A stretch of DNA of 64,000 bases from Kocuria sp. (GTDB taxonomy: Bacteria; Actinomycetota; Actinomycetes; Actinomycetales; Micrococcaceae), in contig JAUNHG010000001.1 of assembly GCA_030524035.1 (NCBI GenBank), positions 279,250 through 343,249 of the forward strand, read 5' to 3'. The position numbers and the translations under genes are program-made. Positions within the stretch are counted from its first letter, which is position 1; the number at the start of each line of letters is the position of its first letter. A model generated the notes under the pieces. It did not search any database. It had not been told where the DNA came from and saw only the letters and a list, made by a program, of their open reading frames with translations. Of the stretch, positions 35,601 through 45,148 are shown one piece after another.

Positions 35601-36587
35601 CACAGCAACCTTTTCCTCCGATGTGACCATGATCTGCGCCTCATACGTGAAAGGCACGCGTTCGATGACCTCTTCGGTGGAACCGTCATAGAGGTCCACG
35701 GAGGTGAAGCTGATCTGCGCCACTGCCTCCGCAGGTGACAATGACCATGTGGGATCCTGGTCGTCCGTGTTTTTTGGGTTAAAGGACAGGGTGGGCTGGG
35801 GCTGTTCCACAATTTCCCATGTGGGTGTGCCCTGCACGCGGCCGTCAAAATCATAGAAAAACGGGCAGTCGGGCGGGTAGAGGGTTTTGTGTTCTGTGCA
35901 GGTTGTGAGGTCATCGGCAATCAGTTGACTGATCTGCTCCTCCATGGTCTGCGACGGCATTGCATCCAGGGTGACTGTTTCTTTCTGTCCGGGGGTGGTG
36001 AAGGACACCGAATGAGTGTCGGTCTGGAGGTAATCGGACCCCGAAGAGACGCTGTACACGCCGGGACCAAAAGCGGCGAACTCCTGACGGGAGTCGTGTA
36101 AATCGGCAGTAACTCCGTTAATCTTCACCGCAGTGGCGCCGGGTATGGAGGTCGTCAACGTCGGTAAAACAGTGCGCTCCGCATCCCATGTTGTGAAAAC
36201 TCCCCATGGTGTTTCGGTGGAGTGCAGAGTGTATTCAGCGGACTGCCTGTCGCCATCCAGGGTGTATTCGGCGCGCACCACAGCACTGTGGGCATCCTGG
36301 GACACCGTCGAAATCTGGACATCGTCCAGGGTCTCCGTCGCGGAGCGCAAGGGTGCCCCATCCAGCAATGCAGCGTTTGTGCCGTCCGGAATATCGGCAT
36401 TAATAGCCCCCAGGGCGCGGGAGCCGTCCCCGTTTTTCATGTGAGCGAAATAGGCGCGAATGGTCGTTTCGGGGCCGTATACATACTTGTTGACCAGCAC
36501 GATCACAACCCATGTGGCAGCGACGGCCAGTAATACCAGGAAAAACCACAGCGCCAAGGCCCTGATCACGCGGTCATTGTGTTGCAT
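35592..36587 (-). CDS. Membrane-anchored extracytoplasmic protein, unknown function
   Basis: A protein of 331 residues from the ATG at 36587, with one N-terminal transmembrane helix (about 8-32) and the rest outside. The extracytoplasmic part has YFAHMKNGDGSRALGAI early on, which resembles the NTF2-like starts of many secreted actinobacterial proteins, followed by beta-rich regions and two Cys (CTEHKTLYPPDCPF) that may form a disulphide. I do not recognise the family. A GTG at 36596 in frame is also possible. It overlaps the NHL protein gene tail-to-tail. Confidence 0.65.
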   Translation of the reverse strand: MQHNDRVIRALALWFFLVLLAVAATWVVIVLVNKYVYGPETTIRAYFAHMKNGDGSRALGAINADIPDGTNAALLDGAPLRSATETLDDVQISTVSQDAHSAVVRAEYTLDGDRQSAEYTLHSTETPWGVFTTWDAERTVLPTLTTSIPGATAVKINGVTADLHDSRQEFAAFGPGVYSVSSGSDYLQTDTHSVSFTTPGQKETVTLDAMPSQTMEEQISQLIADDLTTCTEHKTLYPPDCPFFYDFDGRVQGTPTWEIVEQPQPTLSFNPKNTDDQDPTWSLSPAEAVAQISFTSVDLYDGSTEEVIERVPFTYEAQIMVTSEEKVAVSR

Positions 36588-36938
36588 CAGCACCACGCTA
36601 GCTGAACTTTTGCGCAGATCAGCGCCATGGACGGGCTAGTTGTTAGGGCCACAAGAGTGTTGTTCAGGCCGCGTGGCACCTGCGGGCACGTTCATGGCGG
36701 TCACTTCACTCAGGCCAGGCTCACATGGGTGCTGACTCTCATGACGGAGGACTACTGAGCGTGAGGTTTGTGCCGATGAGTGGCAACTCCAATGGCAGGC
36801 TGGTTCGGTTTTTTGATAGGAATTCCTTTTGAACTCTGTGCAGATCACTCGTATTGCCCAGACTGGTACTCCAGCAGCAATAATTTCTGCTGGAGGGTAT
36901 GCGGCTTTACGTTGTGTTATGGGTAGGTGAAATTCACA
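36588..36938. other. Intergenic region before AT-rich orphan
   Basis: No gene is evident. An 8-bp perfect hairpin (36870-36877 with 36887-36894) is the only structure I can point to. The right half is AT-richer than the neighbours and leads into an unusual small gene. Confidence 0.4.
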
Positions 36939-37214
36939 ATGTTCACCAGTAAGAGTGAGCTGAAAGCAAAGTTGCAGATTGTGTGCGATGAGCTGAGTTC
37001 CCACCCTATGGCAAGCGCTGATTTTAGGGAGGCCCAGAAAATCATTGATTCGCGTGGTAAATCTGATCCAGGTGGAACCAACGATGAATTGATGCAGAAA
37101 GGGCTACCGACAATAGAGGAGGTTGGTGCAATAACGTTGAGAAACCTGCGCTCTTGGGTTACATTAAATCGACAACGGAAACGTTTAGAGAGGAAGCTCG
37201 GCGGTTTTAAATAA
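36939..37214 (+). CDS. Small AT-rich orphan gene
   Basis: A predicted 91-residue, mostly helical and charged protein with a basic C-terminal end (LNRQRKRLERKLGGFK). I do not recognise it. It uses AGA, AGG, ATA, CTA and TTA codons that its neighbours avoid, and its region is visibly AT-richer, so it may be acquired. AGGTGA lies about 9 nt before the ATG; a GTG at 36927 is a second possible start. A perfect 16-bp terminator follows 15 bp after the stop, supporting a real expressed unit. Confidence 0.5.
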   Translation: MFTSKSELKAKLQIVCDELSSHPMASADFREAQKIIDSRGKSDPGGTNDELMQKGLPTIEEVGAITLRNLRSWVTLNRQRKRLERKLGGFK

Positions 37215-37229
37215 CAGCAGACTGCTGAG

Positions 37230-37274
37230 GCATTTGGGGGCAGGGGTCAGAATTGTATCCCTGCCCCCAAATGC
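37230..37274 (+). terminator. Perfect 16-bp stem-loop after orphan gene
   Basis: Arms 37230-37245 and 37259-37274 are exact complements around a 13-nt loop, and TTTGG follows. It starts 15 bp after the orphan gene stop codon, the expected place for an intrinsic terminator. Confidence 0.75.
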
Positions 37275-37473
37275 TTTGGTCATAGGTAATGCCTCTTGAA
37301 GTTTTGGATAATGCGCCTGCGGTGGGGGTCTGGAAGTATTCGGATGGATATCAAGACGTGGGCGACAGCGCGGTTGCTAGGGTTGAACCGCTCTCGGGGT
37401 CTAGACCCGGGATGCTCACCGACAGCCCACCATAGCGGCCGAAGTGTATCGACCAACCATGGAGGAGGTCCCT

Positions 37474-38142
37474 GTGGCCGACGATATCCGTCGCATCCCC
37501 GAACGCTTTGGTGCTGTTCAGGCCGTATGGCACCCCCGCATCACCTCCGTTGGACGGCGGCTGCTTGCATGTCTGCCTCCTGGCCTGTTGGGCGTGATAT
37601 GCCTGGTCGTGTTGTGGATGCGTCGTCCGGCTCCCGTGATCTCCGCATTGATTGTGGTGGTGATTGCGGTGTGCATCGGCCTGTGCTGGGTATGGCTGCG
37701 CCCTAATACTGTGGCGGTGACGAATAGCCATGTAGTGGGCTCTCGGCTCGTGGGGTTCCATACCGTCAAGCACAGCGATATCTCCGGTGTGGTGCTGGTG
37801 GATTCTTTTGAGAAACCGGGGCAGTCCGCGCGGAAAGGGGGCAAAGCCCCCCGTCGTGGATTTGCTCGCCCGTTGCTGTGGCTTGTGGATAACACGGGCC
37901 GTAGTTTGCTGCGCTTGGACGGGACCGTGTGGGACCCCAAGTCCATGACGGAGATGGCCGATTATTTGCGTGTTCCGGTAGAACGCATTCAACGAGTTGA
38001 ACCGAAGCAGCTGGCGCAATCGTGGCCCAAGCTAGTCACCCCGCTCATGCGCTACCCCTGGATAACCTCGGTATTCACCGGGGTCGTGTTGATTGGCGCT
38101 GTGCTGGGTGTGTATTGGTTAGCGTGGCAGGCCCAGATGTAA
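37474..38142 (+). CDS. Membrane protein with possible bacterial PH-like domain
   Basis: A 222-residue protein with a GTG start at 37474 behind GGAGGAGG at 5-nt spacing; an ATG at 37459 is less well placed. Two adjacent transmembrane helices (about 33-85) are followed by a soluble part (RPNTVAVTNSHVVGSRLVGFHTVKHSDISGV split as strands over 85-115) that looks like a bacterial PH domain, a short basic insertion (KKGGKAPRRG-like, near 125) and a third helix at the end. Function is unknown. It converges on the sugar-importer operon with a hairpin between them. Confidence 0.6.
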   Translation: MADDIRRIPERFGAVQAVWHPRITSVGRRLLACLPPGLLGVICLVVLWMRRPAPVISALIVVVIAVCIGLCWVWLRPNTVAVTNSHVVGSRLVGFHTVKHSDISGVVLVDSFEKPGQSARKGGKAPRRGFARPLLWLVDNTGRSLLRLDGTVWDPKSMTEMADYLRVPVERIQRVEPKQLAQSWPKLVTPLMRYPWITSVFTGVVLIGAVLGVYWLAWQAQM

Positions 38143-38165
38143 GGTGAAAACCACTGAACAGAGTA

Positions 38166-38201
38166 ATGGCGTCCACCCGAACAGATTCAGGTGGACGCCA
38201 T
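38166..38201. terminator. Terminator between convergent genes
   Basis: A perfect 12-bp stem (38166-38177 with 38190-38201) with a 12-nt loop sits between two convergent genes, 24 bp from one stop and 21 bp from the other. It can serve both transcripts. Confidence 0.7.
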
Positions 38202-38221
38202 CGCGGTGACGCGCGTGGGGA

Positions 38222-39475
38222 TCAGGCGTTGCTGTTATGTAAACGCTCGATCTCTGCCTTGCGCTCCTCGTTGGCCTCACGGGTGAGTTCTGCACCGGCT
38301 TCTTCGTCGCGGGTCAGATTGGTGCCCGATTCGGGATCAAACACGTGCATTTTGCGCGTGTTAAGCCACAAATTCGCGGTGCTGCCCCCACGAATCCGGG
38401 AAGAAGCGTCAAGCTCCACTACAACCTGGGCAGGCATTTCATCCGCATCCAAATCTTGGGCCAGCTGATCCAGTTTGTCTTGAACCTGCTGATCCTGTTC
38501 ATAGCGCACGTACCCGTACTGCTGGTTGCCCAACCACTCCGTGTGGGTCAATTCGGCTTGGAACGTAGCCCCACGGCCAGCCCACGGCGAATCTTGGATA
38601 TCACTAGCATCGGCAAAATGCTCAGGTCGAACCCCCAGGATCAACAATTCACCCGCCTGATCCAGCCTGCCCTGGGCGTGATTCGGCACCGGGATGTTAC
38701 CGATAGGTGTGTGGAACATATCGCCATGGCGACGTGCAGGGATGAAGTTCATCGACGGGGCCCCAATGAAGCCCGCGACGAACAAGTTTGCGGGCTGCTC
38801 GTAGAGCTCCCGTGGGGAAGCGATCTGCTGTAAACGACCCTTTTTGAGCACCGCTACCCGATCCCCCAGAGTCATGGCCTCCGTTTGGTCGTGGGTGACG
38901 TACAGGGAAGTGATACCCAGGCGACGCTGGAGCTGTGCGATTTCGGTGCGCATTTGCCCACGTAACTTGGCATCCAGGTTGGACAGAGGTTCGTCGAACA
39001 GGAAGGCGTCCGCATCACGTACGATCGCGCGGCCCATAGCCACGCGCTGACGCTGACCACCGGATAGGTTGCCCGGCTTGCGTTCCAAGTGGTCGTTGAG
39101 GTCCAACAACCCGGCGGCATGCCGCACCTTTTTGTCGATCTCATCCTCCGAGAATTTGCCTTTGGCCAGGCGCAACGGGAATGCAATGTTTTCGTACACC
39201 GTTAGAAATGGATACAGGGCGTAGTTCTGGAACACCATGGAGAGGTTCCGCTGGCGCGGTTCCTTTTCGTTAACTCGTTGACCGTTGATCAACAGGTCGC
39301 CGGAGGTGATGTCTTCGAGGCCTACGACCATGCGCAGCAGAGTGGACTTGCCGCAACCGGATGGTCCAACCAGGATCAGGAACTCGCCGTCGGCGATATC
39401 GATGGATACGTCGTTAACCGCAGGAAAACCGTCGTCGTACTTCTTGACGAGGTTCTTCAGTGTGATGGATGCCAT
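38222..39475 (-). CDS. sugC: Sugar ABC transporter ATP-binding protein (SugC/UgpC/MsiK type)
   Basis: A 417-residue ATPase of the MalK/UgpC class. It has Walker [10 protein letters not shown], signature [14 protein letters not shown], Walker [14 protein letters not shown] and the switch His in [13 protein letters not shown]. The last 170 residues form the regulatory OB-fold domain typical of carbohydrate importers. It is the last gene of a four-gene leftward operon (binding protein, two permeases, ATPase), the same order as mycobacterial lpqY-sugA-sugB-sugC, which takes up trehalose. Confidence 0.9.
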   Translation of the reverse strand: MASITLKNLVKKYDDGFPAVNDVSIDIADGEFLILVGPSGCGKSTLLRMVVGLEDITSGDLLINGQRVNEKEPRQRNLSMVFQNYALYPFLTVYENIAFPLRLAKGKFSEDEIDKKVRHAAGLLDLNDHLERKPGNLSGGQRQRVAMGRAIVRDADAFLFDEPLSNLDAKLRGQMRTEIAQLQRRLGITSLYVTHDQTEAMTLGDRVAVLKKGRLQQIASPRELYEQPANLFVAGFIGAPSMNFIPARRHGDMFHTPIGNIPVPNHAQGRLDQAGELLILGVRPEHFADASDIQDSPWAGRGATFQAELTHTEWLGNQQYGYVRYEQDQQVQDKLDQLAQDLDADEMPAQVVVELDASSRIRGGSTANLWLNTRKMHVFDPESGTNLTRDEEAGAELTREANEERKAEIERLHNSNA

Positions 39476-39535
39476 TGTGTTTGCCTCTCAAAAAAGATTC
39501 GCAGTGAGGTGATGGTGTGGGGCGAGCGGGGCAGA

Positions 39536-40381
39536 TTAGCCCTTGACGGCACCCTGGGTCAAACCGGCGACGATCTGACGCTGGAACGCTAGTACCAGGA
39601 TGATGACCGGGATGGTCACAATGATCGCCGCAGCGGAGATGGCACCGGCGGGGTCTTCAAACTGTGAGGCGCCGGTGAAGAAGGCAAGGGCCGCCGGAAC
39701 GGGACGCGCTGCGCTCGTTGAGGTAAGGCCGATACCAAAGACAAAATCGTTCCATGCGATGAAAAACGCGATGATAGCCGTGGTGAATACACCAGGAGCT
39801 GCCAGTGGCACAATCACTTTCCGAAATGCCTGGAACGAGGTTGCGCCATCCACCTGTGCGGCCCGCTCAAGATCCCACGGGATCTGTTGGAAGAACGCGG
39901 CAAGAGTCCAAATAGAGATCGGCAGCGTCAGGGACAAATACGGCAGGATCAACCCCAACCAGGTGTCATACAGCCCCACCTGTCGCCACACATTAAACAA
40001 CGGCGTGACGATGGAAACCACTGGGAACATGGATACCGCCAAAGCGGTCATCAAAATGATTCGTTTGCCGGGAAAATCCAGGCGCGCAATCGCATAGGCA
40101 CACAGGGTGGCCAATACCACCGCCACAGCGGTGGCGATCAGCGTGATGCCAATCGAGTTACGCAACGCCGGGAGGAACAGATCACGAGCGTCACCGGCAA
40201 AGATCATCTCGTAGTTTTCCCAGGTGAAGGACTGTGGCAGGAAGGTGCCGCCGGACTCATTGCCTGCGAACTCACTGGCGGGTTTAAACGAATTCATCAG
40301 GATGGAGAGCACCGGAAAAAGGCTCCACACCAACACGATGACGATCGCAATCGCCCACCCGATTTTTTGTTTGCTGCTCAT
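39536..40381 (-). CDS. sugB: Sugar ABC transporter permease (SugB type)
   Basis: A 281-residue permease with six predicted helices. It carries the EAA loop EAAQVDGA-like motif (ERAAQVDGATSFQAFRKVIVPLAAP) that docks to the ATPase. The N-terminal half shows the short-permease pattern (FPVLSILMNSFKP). It starts one base after the other permease gene ends, so the two are co-translated. The partner genes define it as the second membrane subunit. Confidence 0.9.
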   Translation of the reverse strand: MSSKQKIGWAIAIVIVLVWSLFPVLSILMNSFKPASEFAGNESGGTFLPQSFTWENYEMIFAGDARDLFLPALRNSIGITLIATAVAVVLATLCAYAIARLDFPGKRIILMTALAVSMFPVVSIVTPLFNVWRQVGLYDTWLGLILPYLSLTLPISIWTLAAFFQQIPWDLERAAQVDGATSFQAFRKVIVPLAAPGVFTTAIIAFFIAWNDFVFGIGLTSTSAARPVPAALAFFTGASQFEDPAGAISAAAIIVTIPVIILVLAFQRQIVAGLTQGAVKG

Positions 40382-40382
40382 C

Positions 40383-41330
40383 TCAGCCCTTACCTCCTGC
40401 CAGATCGACCTTAAACACCTTGATCGCGGTGAAAGCGATCAATAGCACGCAGATGAACAGAATCACGGACACGGCAGAGCCAAGGCCGATTTCTAGGCGT
40501 GTAATGGAGGTGCGGTAGGCCAACAAGGACAGCGTTTCCGTGCCGTACTGACCATTGGTCATGATGAAAATGTTGTCGAAGATGCGGAAAGCATCCAGGG
40601 CGCGGAAAACCACCGCCACCATAATGGCTGCTTTCATGGAAGGCAGCGTGACTTTGTACATTCGTTGCCACCATCCAGCGCCATCCACTTTGGCGGCTTC
40701 GTTCAATTCGCCGGGCACTTGAGCCAGACCTGCCAACAGCAGCAAGGAAATGAACGGGGTGGTCTTCCAGATTTCGGAGGCCATAATCACGAGCAGGGCG
40801 GACCATCCCTGGCCAAACCAGTTGAAGTCCTGCTCAATCATCGGTAGCCAGCTCAACCAGTTGTTGACGTAGCCGGTGTTGATGCTGAATGCGTAGAACC
40901 AGGCGAATGCTGATACCACCGTGATGATGCCGTACGGCACCAAGATCGCAGTACGCACCACACCACGGAACGTTTTGAGCACACTGTTCATCACCAACGC
41001 TAAAGCGAAGCCAAGAACTAATTCGATGGCCACGGTCACGACCGTGATCAATAGGGTGACGAAAAATGCTTTGACAAAGATGGGGTCCGTTAAGACCGTG
41101 ATGTAGTTCTGCAAGAACACAAACGACCGGTCATCGGGTGCCGTTAACCGGTAGTTGAACAGTGAATCCCACAGCGCCTGGACGATGGGGTACATGGTCA
41201 CCAGAAGCATGACCAAGAACGCGGGGCCGGCCAACATCCACCCCAAACGACGCTCAGCGCGTGTTCGATCAGAAACTGGGGTTTTGGCAGGTCTGCTGGT
41301 GTTCGTGGATTCGTTAATGGCGGCGCTCAT
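40383..41330 (-). CDS. sugA: Sugar ABC transporter permease (SugA type)
   Basis: A 315-residue permease with a longer polar N-terminus (about 30 residues) and six or so transmembrane helices. The EAA-type loop is LNEAAKVDGAGWWQRMYKVTLPSM. The pattern AGPAFLVMLLVTMYPIVQALWDSLFNY at its first helix is common in MalF/SugA-like proteins (key residues PIV and LWDS). Its ATG overlaps the binding-protein stop by 4 bp. Confidence 0.9.
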   Translation of the reverse strand: MSAAINESTNTSRPAKTPVSDRTRAERRLGWMLAGPAFLVMLLVTMYPIVQALWDSLFNYRLTAPDDRSFVFLQNYITVLTDPIFVKAFFVTLLITVVTVAIELVLGFALALVMNSVLKTFRGVVRTAILVPYGIITVVSAFAWFYAFSINTGYVNNWLSWLPMIEQDFNWFGQGWSALLVIMASEIWKTTPFISLLLLAGLAQVPGELNEAAKVDGAGWWQRMYKVTLPSMKAAIMVAVVFRALDAFRIFDNIFIMTNGQYGTETLSLLAYRTSITRLEIGLGSAVSVILFICVLLIAFTAIKVFKVDLAGGKG

Positions 41331-42628
41331 AGCAGCGACTCTCCCTTCAAGACGGAGGTAACAAACTCATCCGTTTCGGCGGGGGTGTCCTCATTGACTT
41401 CCTGAACGGGGGTCCATGTTTGCTGGATGCCGTTCGATACCTCGCCGTAGTACGGGGTCTGGGGGCGCGGTGCCGCGATTTCTAGGGAGTCCCGAATAGC
41501 ACCGTACATGGGGAAGGCCTCCTGAACAGCCTCGTCTTCGTAGGCAGCTGCTGATGATGCGGGGTTGCCGTTGCTGACCATGTACTGAGCCTGATTCTCT
41601 GGGCTGGTGATGCATTCGATGGCGTCCCAGGCTTCTTCTTGGTGTTGGGAATCAGCACCTACACCCAAGTTGATCCCACCCAACGGGGGGGCGGATTCTT
41701 TGTCTTCATCAACACGCGGCCAGGTGGTCCACCCGATGTCGTCAAGGACGGCCTGGTCCAATTCGCCTGACTCCACGGATGCTGCGGTGGCGGAGTAGAT
41801 AAACGGCCAGTTGACCATAAATGAGCCCTTATCGCCCTGGAACTGTCCCATAGCTGCGTTCTCGTCTTGGGAGGCAATTCCGGGTCCGCCCAGCCCCTTT
41901 TCTCCAATCTCACCGACGATCTGCGCGGCTTTACGACCAGATTCGGAATCCAGGCCCAGCTCAATGCCATCCATGCTGGCGGCGTCGCCTTTGATGATAG
42001 AGCCACCAGAAGATTCCACCAGACCATTGACCCACACAGTCATGGATTCTGCCTGGATCCCCTGAACACCTAGGTACTTATCGTGGGATTCGGCGGCGTC
42101 CATGATTTGCTGCCAGGTCACGGGCTTGGACATATCCAGGCCGGCGGCTTCTGCGACGGACTTGCGGTAGAACAGCAGCTGAGTGTTAGCCCAGAACGGA
42201 ACGGTAACGTATTCGCCCTCCCACTGCGCGCCAGCAGCAGCGCCTTTTAAGGTGTCTTCAGTGGTGCGGTCAATCAGGTCCGACGGCGGAGTGGCCAAGA
42301 AGCCTGGTTCCGCCAGTTCTGGAATGAACGGCGGGTCCAAACTCATGATGTCCATGGTGGTGTCGCCGGCTGCCAGGCGGCGGGCCAGCTGTTCGCGTTG
42401 GCCTGCCGCATCGCGCGGCAGGAGGGAGGTGCTGATGTTGTAAGCACCACCGGATGCCTCAGAACATTGCTTGGCCAGTTCGGCTTGTCCACCGGCGTCT
42501 GGGTTGATGTACCACGTCAGTTGGGCGGGGCCGCCACCGTCATCGGAAGCGCATCCTGCTAGAACGAATGCGCTCACTGCGGCCACCGCAATCGCGCGTC
42601 GGGCGCGCTTGTGGGGTTTTGCTGTCAC
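41327..42628 (-). CDS. lpqY: Sugar-binding lipoprotein of ABC importer (LpqY type)
   Basis: A 433-residue extracellular solute-binding protein (family 1). The GTG at 42628 has GGAGGAA just upstream, and the signal sequence ends in the lipobox FVLAGC. The mature part has the binding-protein fold (LTWYINPDAGG, IMSLDPPFIPELAEPGFL, ITSPENQAQYMVS). The frame is open a further 200 bp upstream, but this lacks any start signals. Trehalose is the best guess from the LpqY-like order and in view of MalQ; other alpha-glucosides are possible. Confidence 0.88.
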   Translation of the reverse strand: MTAKPHKRARRAIAVAAVSAFVLAGCASDDGGGPAQLTWYINPDAGGQAELAKQCSEASGGAYNISTSLLPRDAAGQREQLARRLAAGDTTMDIMSLDPPFIPELAEPGFLATPPSDLIDRTTEDTLKGAAAGAQWEGEYVTVPFWANTQLLFYRKSVAEAAGLDMSKPVTWQQIMDAAESHDKYLGVQGIQAESMTVWVNGLVESSGGSIIKGDAASMDGIELGLDSESGRKAAQIVGEIGEKGLGGPGIASQDENAAMGQFQGDKGSFMVNWPFIYSATAASVESGELDQAVLDDIGWTTWPRVDEDKESAPPLGGINLGVGADSQHQEEAWDAIECITSPENQAQYMVSNGNPASSAAAYEDEAVQEAFPMYGAIRDSLEIAAPRPQTPYYGEVSNGIQQTWTPVQEVNEDTPAETDEFVTSVLKGESLL

Positions 42629-42867
42629 GAGATTCCTCCGTATGTCTGTGAAGGGCAGAGGGGTACCCGAAAGGTGCGGACAGACCTCTGACAGTGAGAC
42701 AGGGTACTCCGATGTGTGAATCCGAACACAACCGGAGGGGGTTCTGTAGTGGGGTTTTGTTTTCGAAAGCTCTGTGTGACAGGCGATTGTGTGGTGTTTA
42801 GCATGCGACGGCACGGGGTCGTTGAACGTCATTCAGTGTGCTGTGACTAGGGAAAATCGTGGACGTG

Positions 42868-43878
42868 TCACGCTAGTAACAGTGCCACACCGGCCATCGT
42901 CACCATGGCGGCGAGAGAAGTTACCAACACCACATCGCGCGTCACAGATTCAGCTGTGGCGTAACGAACGGCCGCAACGTAGACATTCTGCGCTGTGGGC
43001 AGGGATGCCATCAGAACCACTCCGTACAGTGTTATGCCGTCCAGCCCCAACGCCATGCCGCATAACCAAGCCACTGTTGGCATGACTAAAAGTTTCAGGG
43101 CGCATAAAGCAGCCACCTGGGCTTTATGCGCCCTGGTTCCCTGTAAGGGGCGGTGTTGGATCAGGGACATCCCAAAGGCCGCCAACATACATGGAATAGC
43201 GGCACCTGCGATCAGCTCGACGGGCTGGAAGACCAGTTCCGGTAACTGCCACCCGGTCACGGCGAACAACACGCCCAGTAAAGACCCCATGACCATCGGA
43301 TTGGTGGCTACGGAGCGCAACACCGAACCGATATTGGGCTGACGCCCCAGCACCACGGTGTCCATGATGATCAGATAAACCGGGGTGTTAATGGCCAGTT
43401 GGAATAGCAACACCGGGACCATGTAGGAAGCGTCCCCCAACACAAACGTGGTGAGTGGGATACCCAAGTTGGTGGAGTTCACCTGGGATGCAGCTTGGCC
43501 AGACATCACTACCCGCCCCAGGCCTGGGCGACTTTCGGGAGACTTCCTGATCACCACCCCATCGGATGTGGCCGGTTGAGGGGAATGTGTTGGTGAAGAT
43601 TTGCGGCGGCGTAACCAGCGGTGCGTACCACACAGAGCAATCCACAGTAACGCTGTGCCCCACGCCGACACCATGGCCACTGCAAGGGGCGCTGAAAAAA
43701 TGACGGCAACCGGCGTTTCAGACACCGTCAGGAACAGTAGACAAGGCGACGCTACCCAAAAGGCGAATTGGCTGAGGGTGCGTTGCGCGCTGTCCCCGAG
43801 GACTCCGGACTTCCCCACCACCATCCCCACCAGGATGATGACCCAGACCACCGTGAATCCGGCGAGTACTCCGGCCAT
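42868..43878 (-). CDS. AEC-family transporter (auxin efflux carrier fold)
   Basis: A 336-residue protein with about ten hydrophobic segments in the two-bundle arrangement of the AEC family, with an extra polar loop after about residue 95. Substrates of bacterial members include malate, malonate and amino acids; none can be named here. It starts 6 bp after the panD stop codon on the same strand without a clear ribosome site, so it is probably translationally coupled to panD. A link with pantothenate or beta-alanine is only a context guess. Confidence 0.8.
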   Translation of the reverse strand: MAGVLAGFTVVWVIILVGMVVGKSGVLGDSAQRTLSQFAFWVASPCLLFLTVSETPVAVIFSAPLAVAMVSAWGTALLWIALCGTHRWLRRRKSSPTHSPQPATSDGVVIRKSPESRPGLGRVVMSGQAASQVNSTNLGIPLTTFVLGDASYMVPVLLFQLAINTPVYLIIMDTVVLGRQPNIGSVLRSVATNPMVMGSLLGVLFAVTGWQLPELVFQPVELIAGAAIPCMLAAFGMSLIQHRPLQGTRAHKAQVAALCALKLLVMPTVAWLCGMALGLDGITLYGVVLMASLPTAQNVYVAAVRYATAESVTRDVVLVTSLAAMVTMAGVALLLA

Positions 43879-43884
43879 GGGACA

Positions 43885-44304
43885 TCAGGAAATCGTGATT
43901 GCACCGGGCGGGGTGCGATCATCGTCGAGCACGGCCTGGGCGGGGTCTTCACCTACGTGGAGAATACGATTTTGGTCGTTGACGTGCACCACGCGGGGTA
44001 CGTGAGAACGTGCTTCAGCGTCGTCCATGTGGGCGTACGCAATCAGGATGACGGTGTCTCCGGGGTGCACGAGGTGAGCGGCCGCACCATTAATGCCCAG
44101 CACACCGCTACCACGATCACCGGCAATGGTGTATGTCTCAATCCGGGCGCCGTTGGTGACATCCACAATCTGTACCCGCTGTCCCGGGAGAATGTCGGCG
44201 GCTTCTAACAGATCGAGGTCAACCGTTACTGACCCCACGTAGTGCAGATCTGCGTGGGTGACGGTGGCACGATGAATCTTGCCGGTAAACATGGTGCGCA
44301 GCAT
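43885..44304 (-). CDS. panD: Aspartate 1-decarboxylase
   Basis: A 139-residue pro-enzyme that makes beta-alanine from aspartate for pantothenate and CoA. It self-cleaves between Gly24 and Ser25 in [10 protein letters not shown], which creates the pyruvoyl group. [16 protein letters not shown] is the conserved N-terminus with Lys9. GGGAG sits 6 nt before the ATG at 44304. The AEC-family gene follows, and the tRNA-Gly gene is upstream. Confidence 0.95.
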   Translation of the reverse strand: MLRTMFTGKIHRATVTHADLHYVGSVTVDLDLLEAADILPGQRVQIVDVTNGARIETYTIAGDRGSGVLGINGAAAHLVHPGDTVILIAYAHMDDAEARSHVPRVVHVNDQNRILHVGEDPAQAVLDDDRTPPGAITIS

Positions 44305-44369
44305 GGTATCTCCCGAAAACTAATAAGCAGTAGGCACAGGCAGGCCAGGGGCTGCGAGCGATGAGTGGA

Positions 44370-44443
44370 TGGAGCGGCTGACGGGAATCGAACCCGCGTA
44401 TCAGGCTTGGGAAGCGTGCGCTCTACCATTGAGCTACAGCCGC
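44370..44443 (-). tRNA. tRNA-Gly (anticodon CCC)
   Basis: The minus strand folds as a full cloverleaf. The acceptor stem is GCGGCTG with CAGCCGC, the D-loop AATGGTA, the T-loop TTCGATT, and CCA is encoded at the 3' end. The anticodon loop TTCCCAA gives CCC, for GGG codons. The middle pair of the anticodon stem (position 29-41) is a C-C mismatch. A tRNA-Gly gene beside dcd is the same neighbourhood as in mycobacteria. Confidence 0.92.
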
Positions 44444-44559
44444 ATGTGAGGCCGCTGGGGTCTCAGCAGGTGCATAGTGCACTGTTTGACTGTAGTGAGA
44501 CGGCCGCAGCGGGTCAACTCACGGACACATAGATCAAGCTGCATGCGCCTCATGTGGGC

Positions 44560-44565
44560 TAGCGT
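44560..44565 (+). promoter_or_regulatory. -10 box of leaderless dcd
   Basis: TAGCGT lies 7 nt before the GTG at 44573, the spacing for a leaderless mRNA; no ribosome site is visible. Confidence 0.5.
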
Positions 44566-44572
44566 GGGCTAT

Positions 44573-45148
44573 GTGTTGCTCTCTGATCGTGATATCCGCA
44601 CTGAGTTGGAAACCGGGCGGGTATGTCTGGATCCTTATGAGCCGGGGATGATCCAGCCTTCCAGTGTTGATGTGCGGCTTGACCGTTTTTTCCGGTTGTT
44701 TGACAACCATAAGTACGCGGTGATTGATCCAGCCCAGCAACAGCCGGGCCTCACGCGCTTGGTAGAGGTGGATCCGGATGAACCTTTTGTATTACACCCC
44801 GGGGAGTTTGTGCTGGGTGCCACATACGAAAAAGTGACGCTCCCGGACGACATTGCAGCTCGTTTGGAAGGGAAGTCTTCGCTGGGGCGACTAGGTTTAC
44901 TGACGCATTCGACTGCCGGGTTCATTGATCCCGGGTTTTCCGGTCATGTGACCCTGGAATTATCGAATATGGCCACACTGCCCATCATGCTCTGGCCAGG
45001 ATCCAAAGTAGGGCAACTGTGCTTTTTTCGGCTTTCTTCCCCGTCTGAACACCCTTATGGCACGGGAGAGTACGGTAACCGTTACCAAGGGCAAAATGGT
45101 CCCACGGAATCACGGTCCTACATGAACTTCCACCGAACCCAGATCTGA
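44573..45148 (+). CDS. dcd: dCTP deaminase (possibly dUMP-forming)
   Basis: A 191-residue trimeric dUTPase-fold enzyme. From the GTG at 44573 it reads (M)[10 protein letters not shown], the usual Dcd start. Motifs are [26 protein letters not shown] and [18 protein letters not shown] with the catalytic acid. The M. tuberculosis homologue is bifunctional (dCTP to dUMP), and the C-terminal [19 protein letters not shown] matches that group. It supplies dUMP for thymidylate. Its 3' end overlaps the convergent MFS gene by 39 bp. Confidence 0.93.
   Translation: MLLSDRDIRTELETGRVCLDPYEPGMIQPSSVDVRLDRFFRLFDNHKYAVIDPAQQQPGLTRLVEVDPDEPFVLHPGEFVLGATYEKVTLPDDIAARLEGKSSLGRLGLLTHSTAGFIDPGFSGHVTLELSNMATLPIMLWPGSKVGQLCFFRLSSPSEHPYGTGEYGNRYQGQNGPTESRSYMNFHRTQI

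Noticed and set aside
37289-37438. 49-codon open frame between the orphan gene terminator and the PH-like gene
   Set aside because: No good ribosome site and no recognisable motif; too short to support.
42713-42730. TGTGT/ACACA repeat before lpqY as a GlxR/CRP site
   Set aside because: Only five bases match in each arm and the TGTGA-N6-TCACA consensus is not met.
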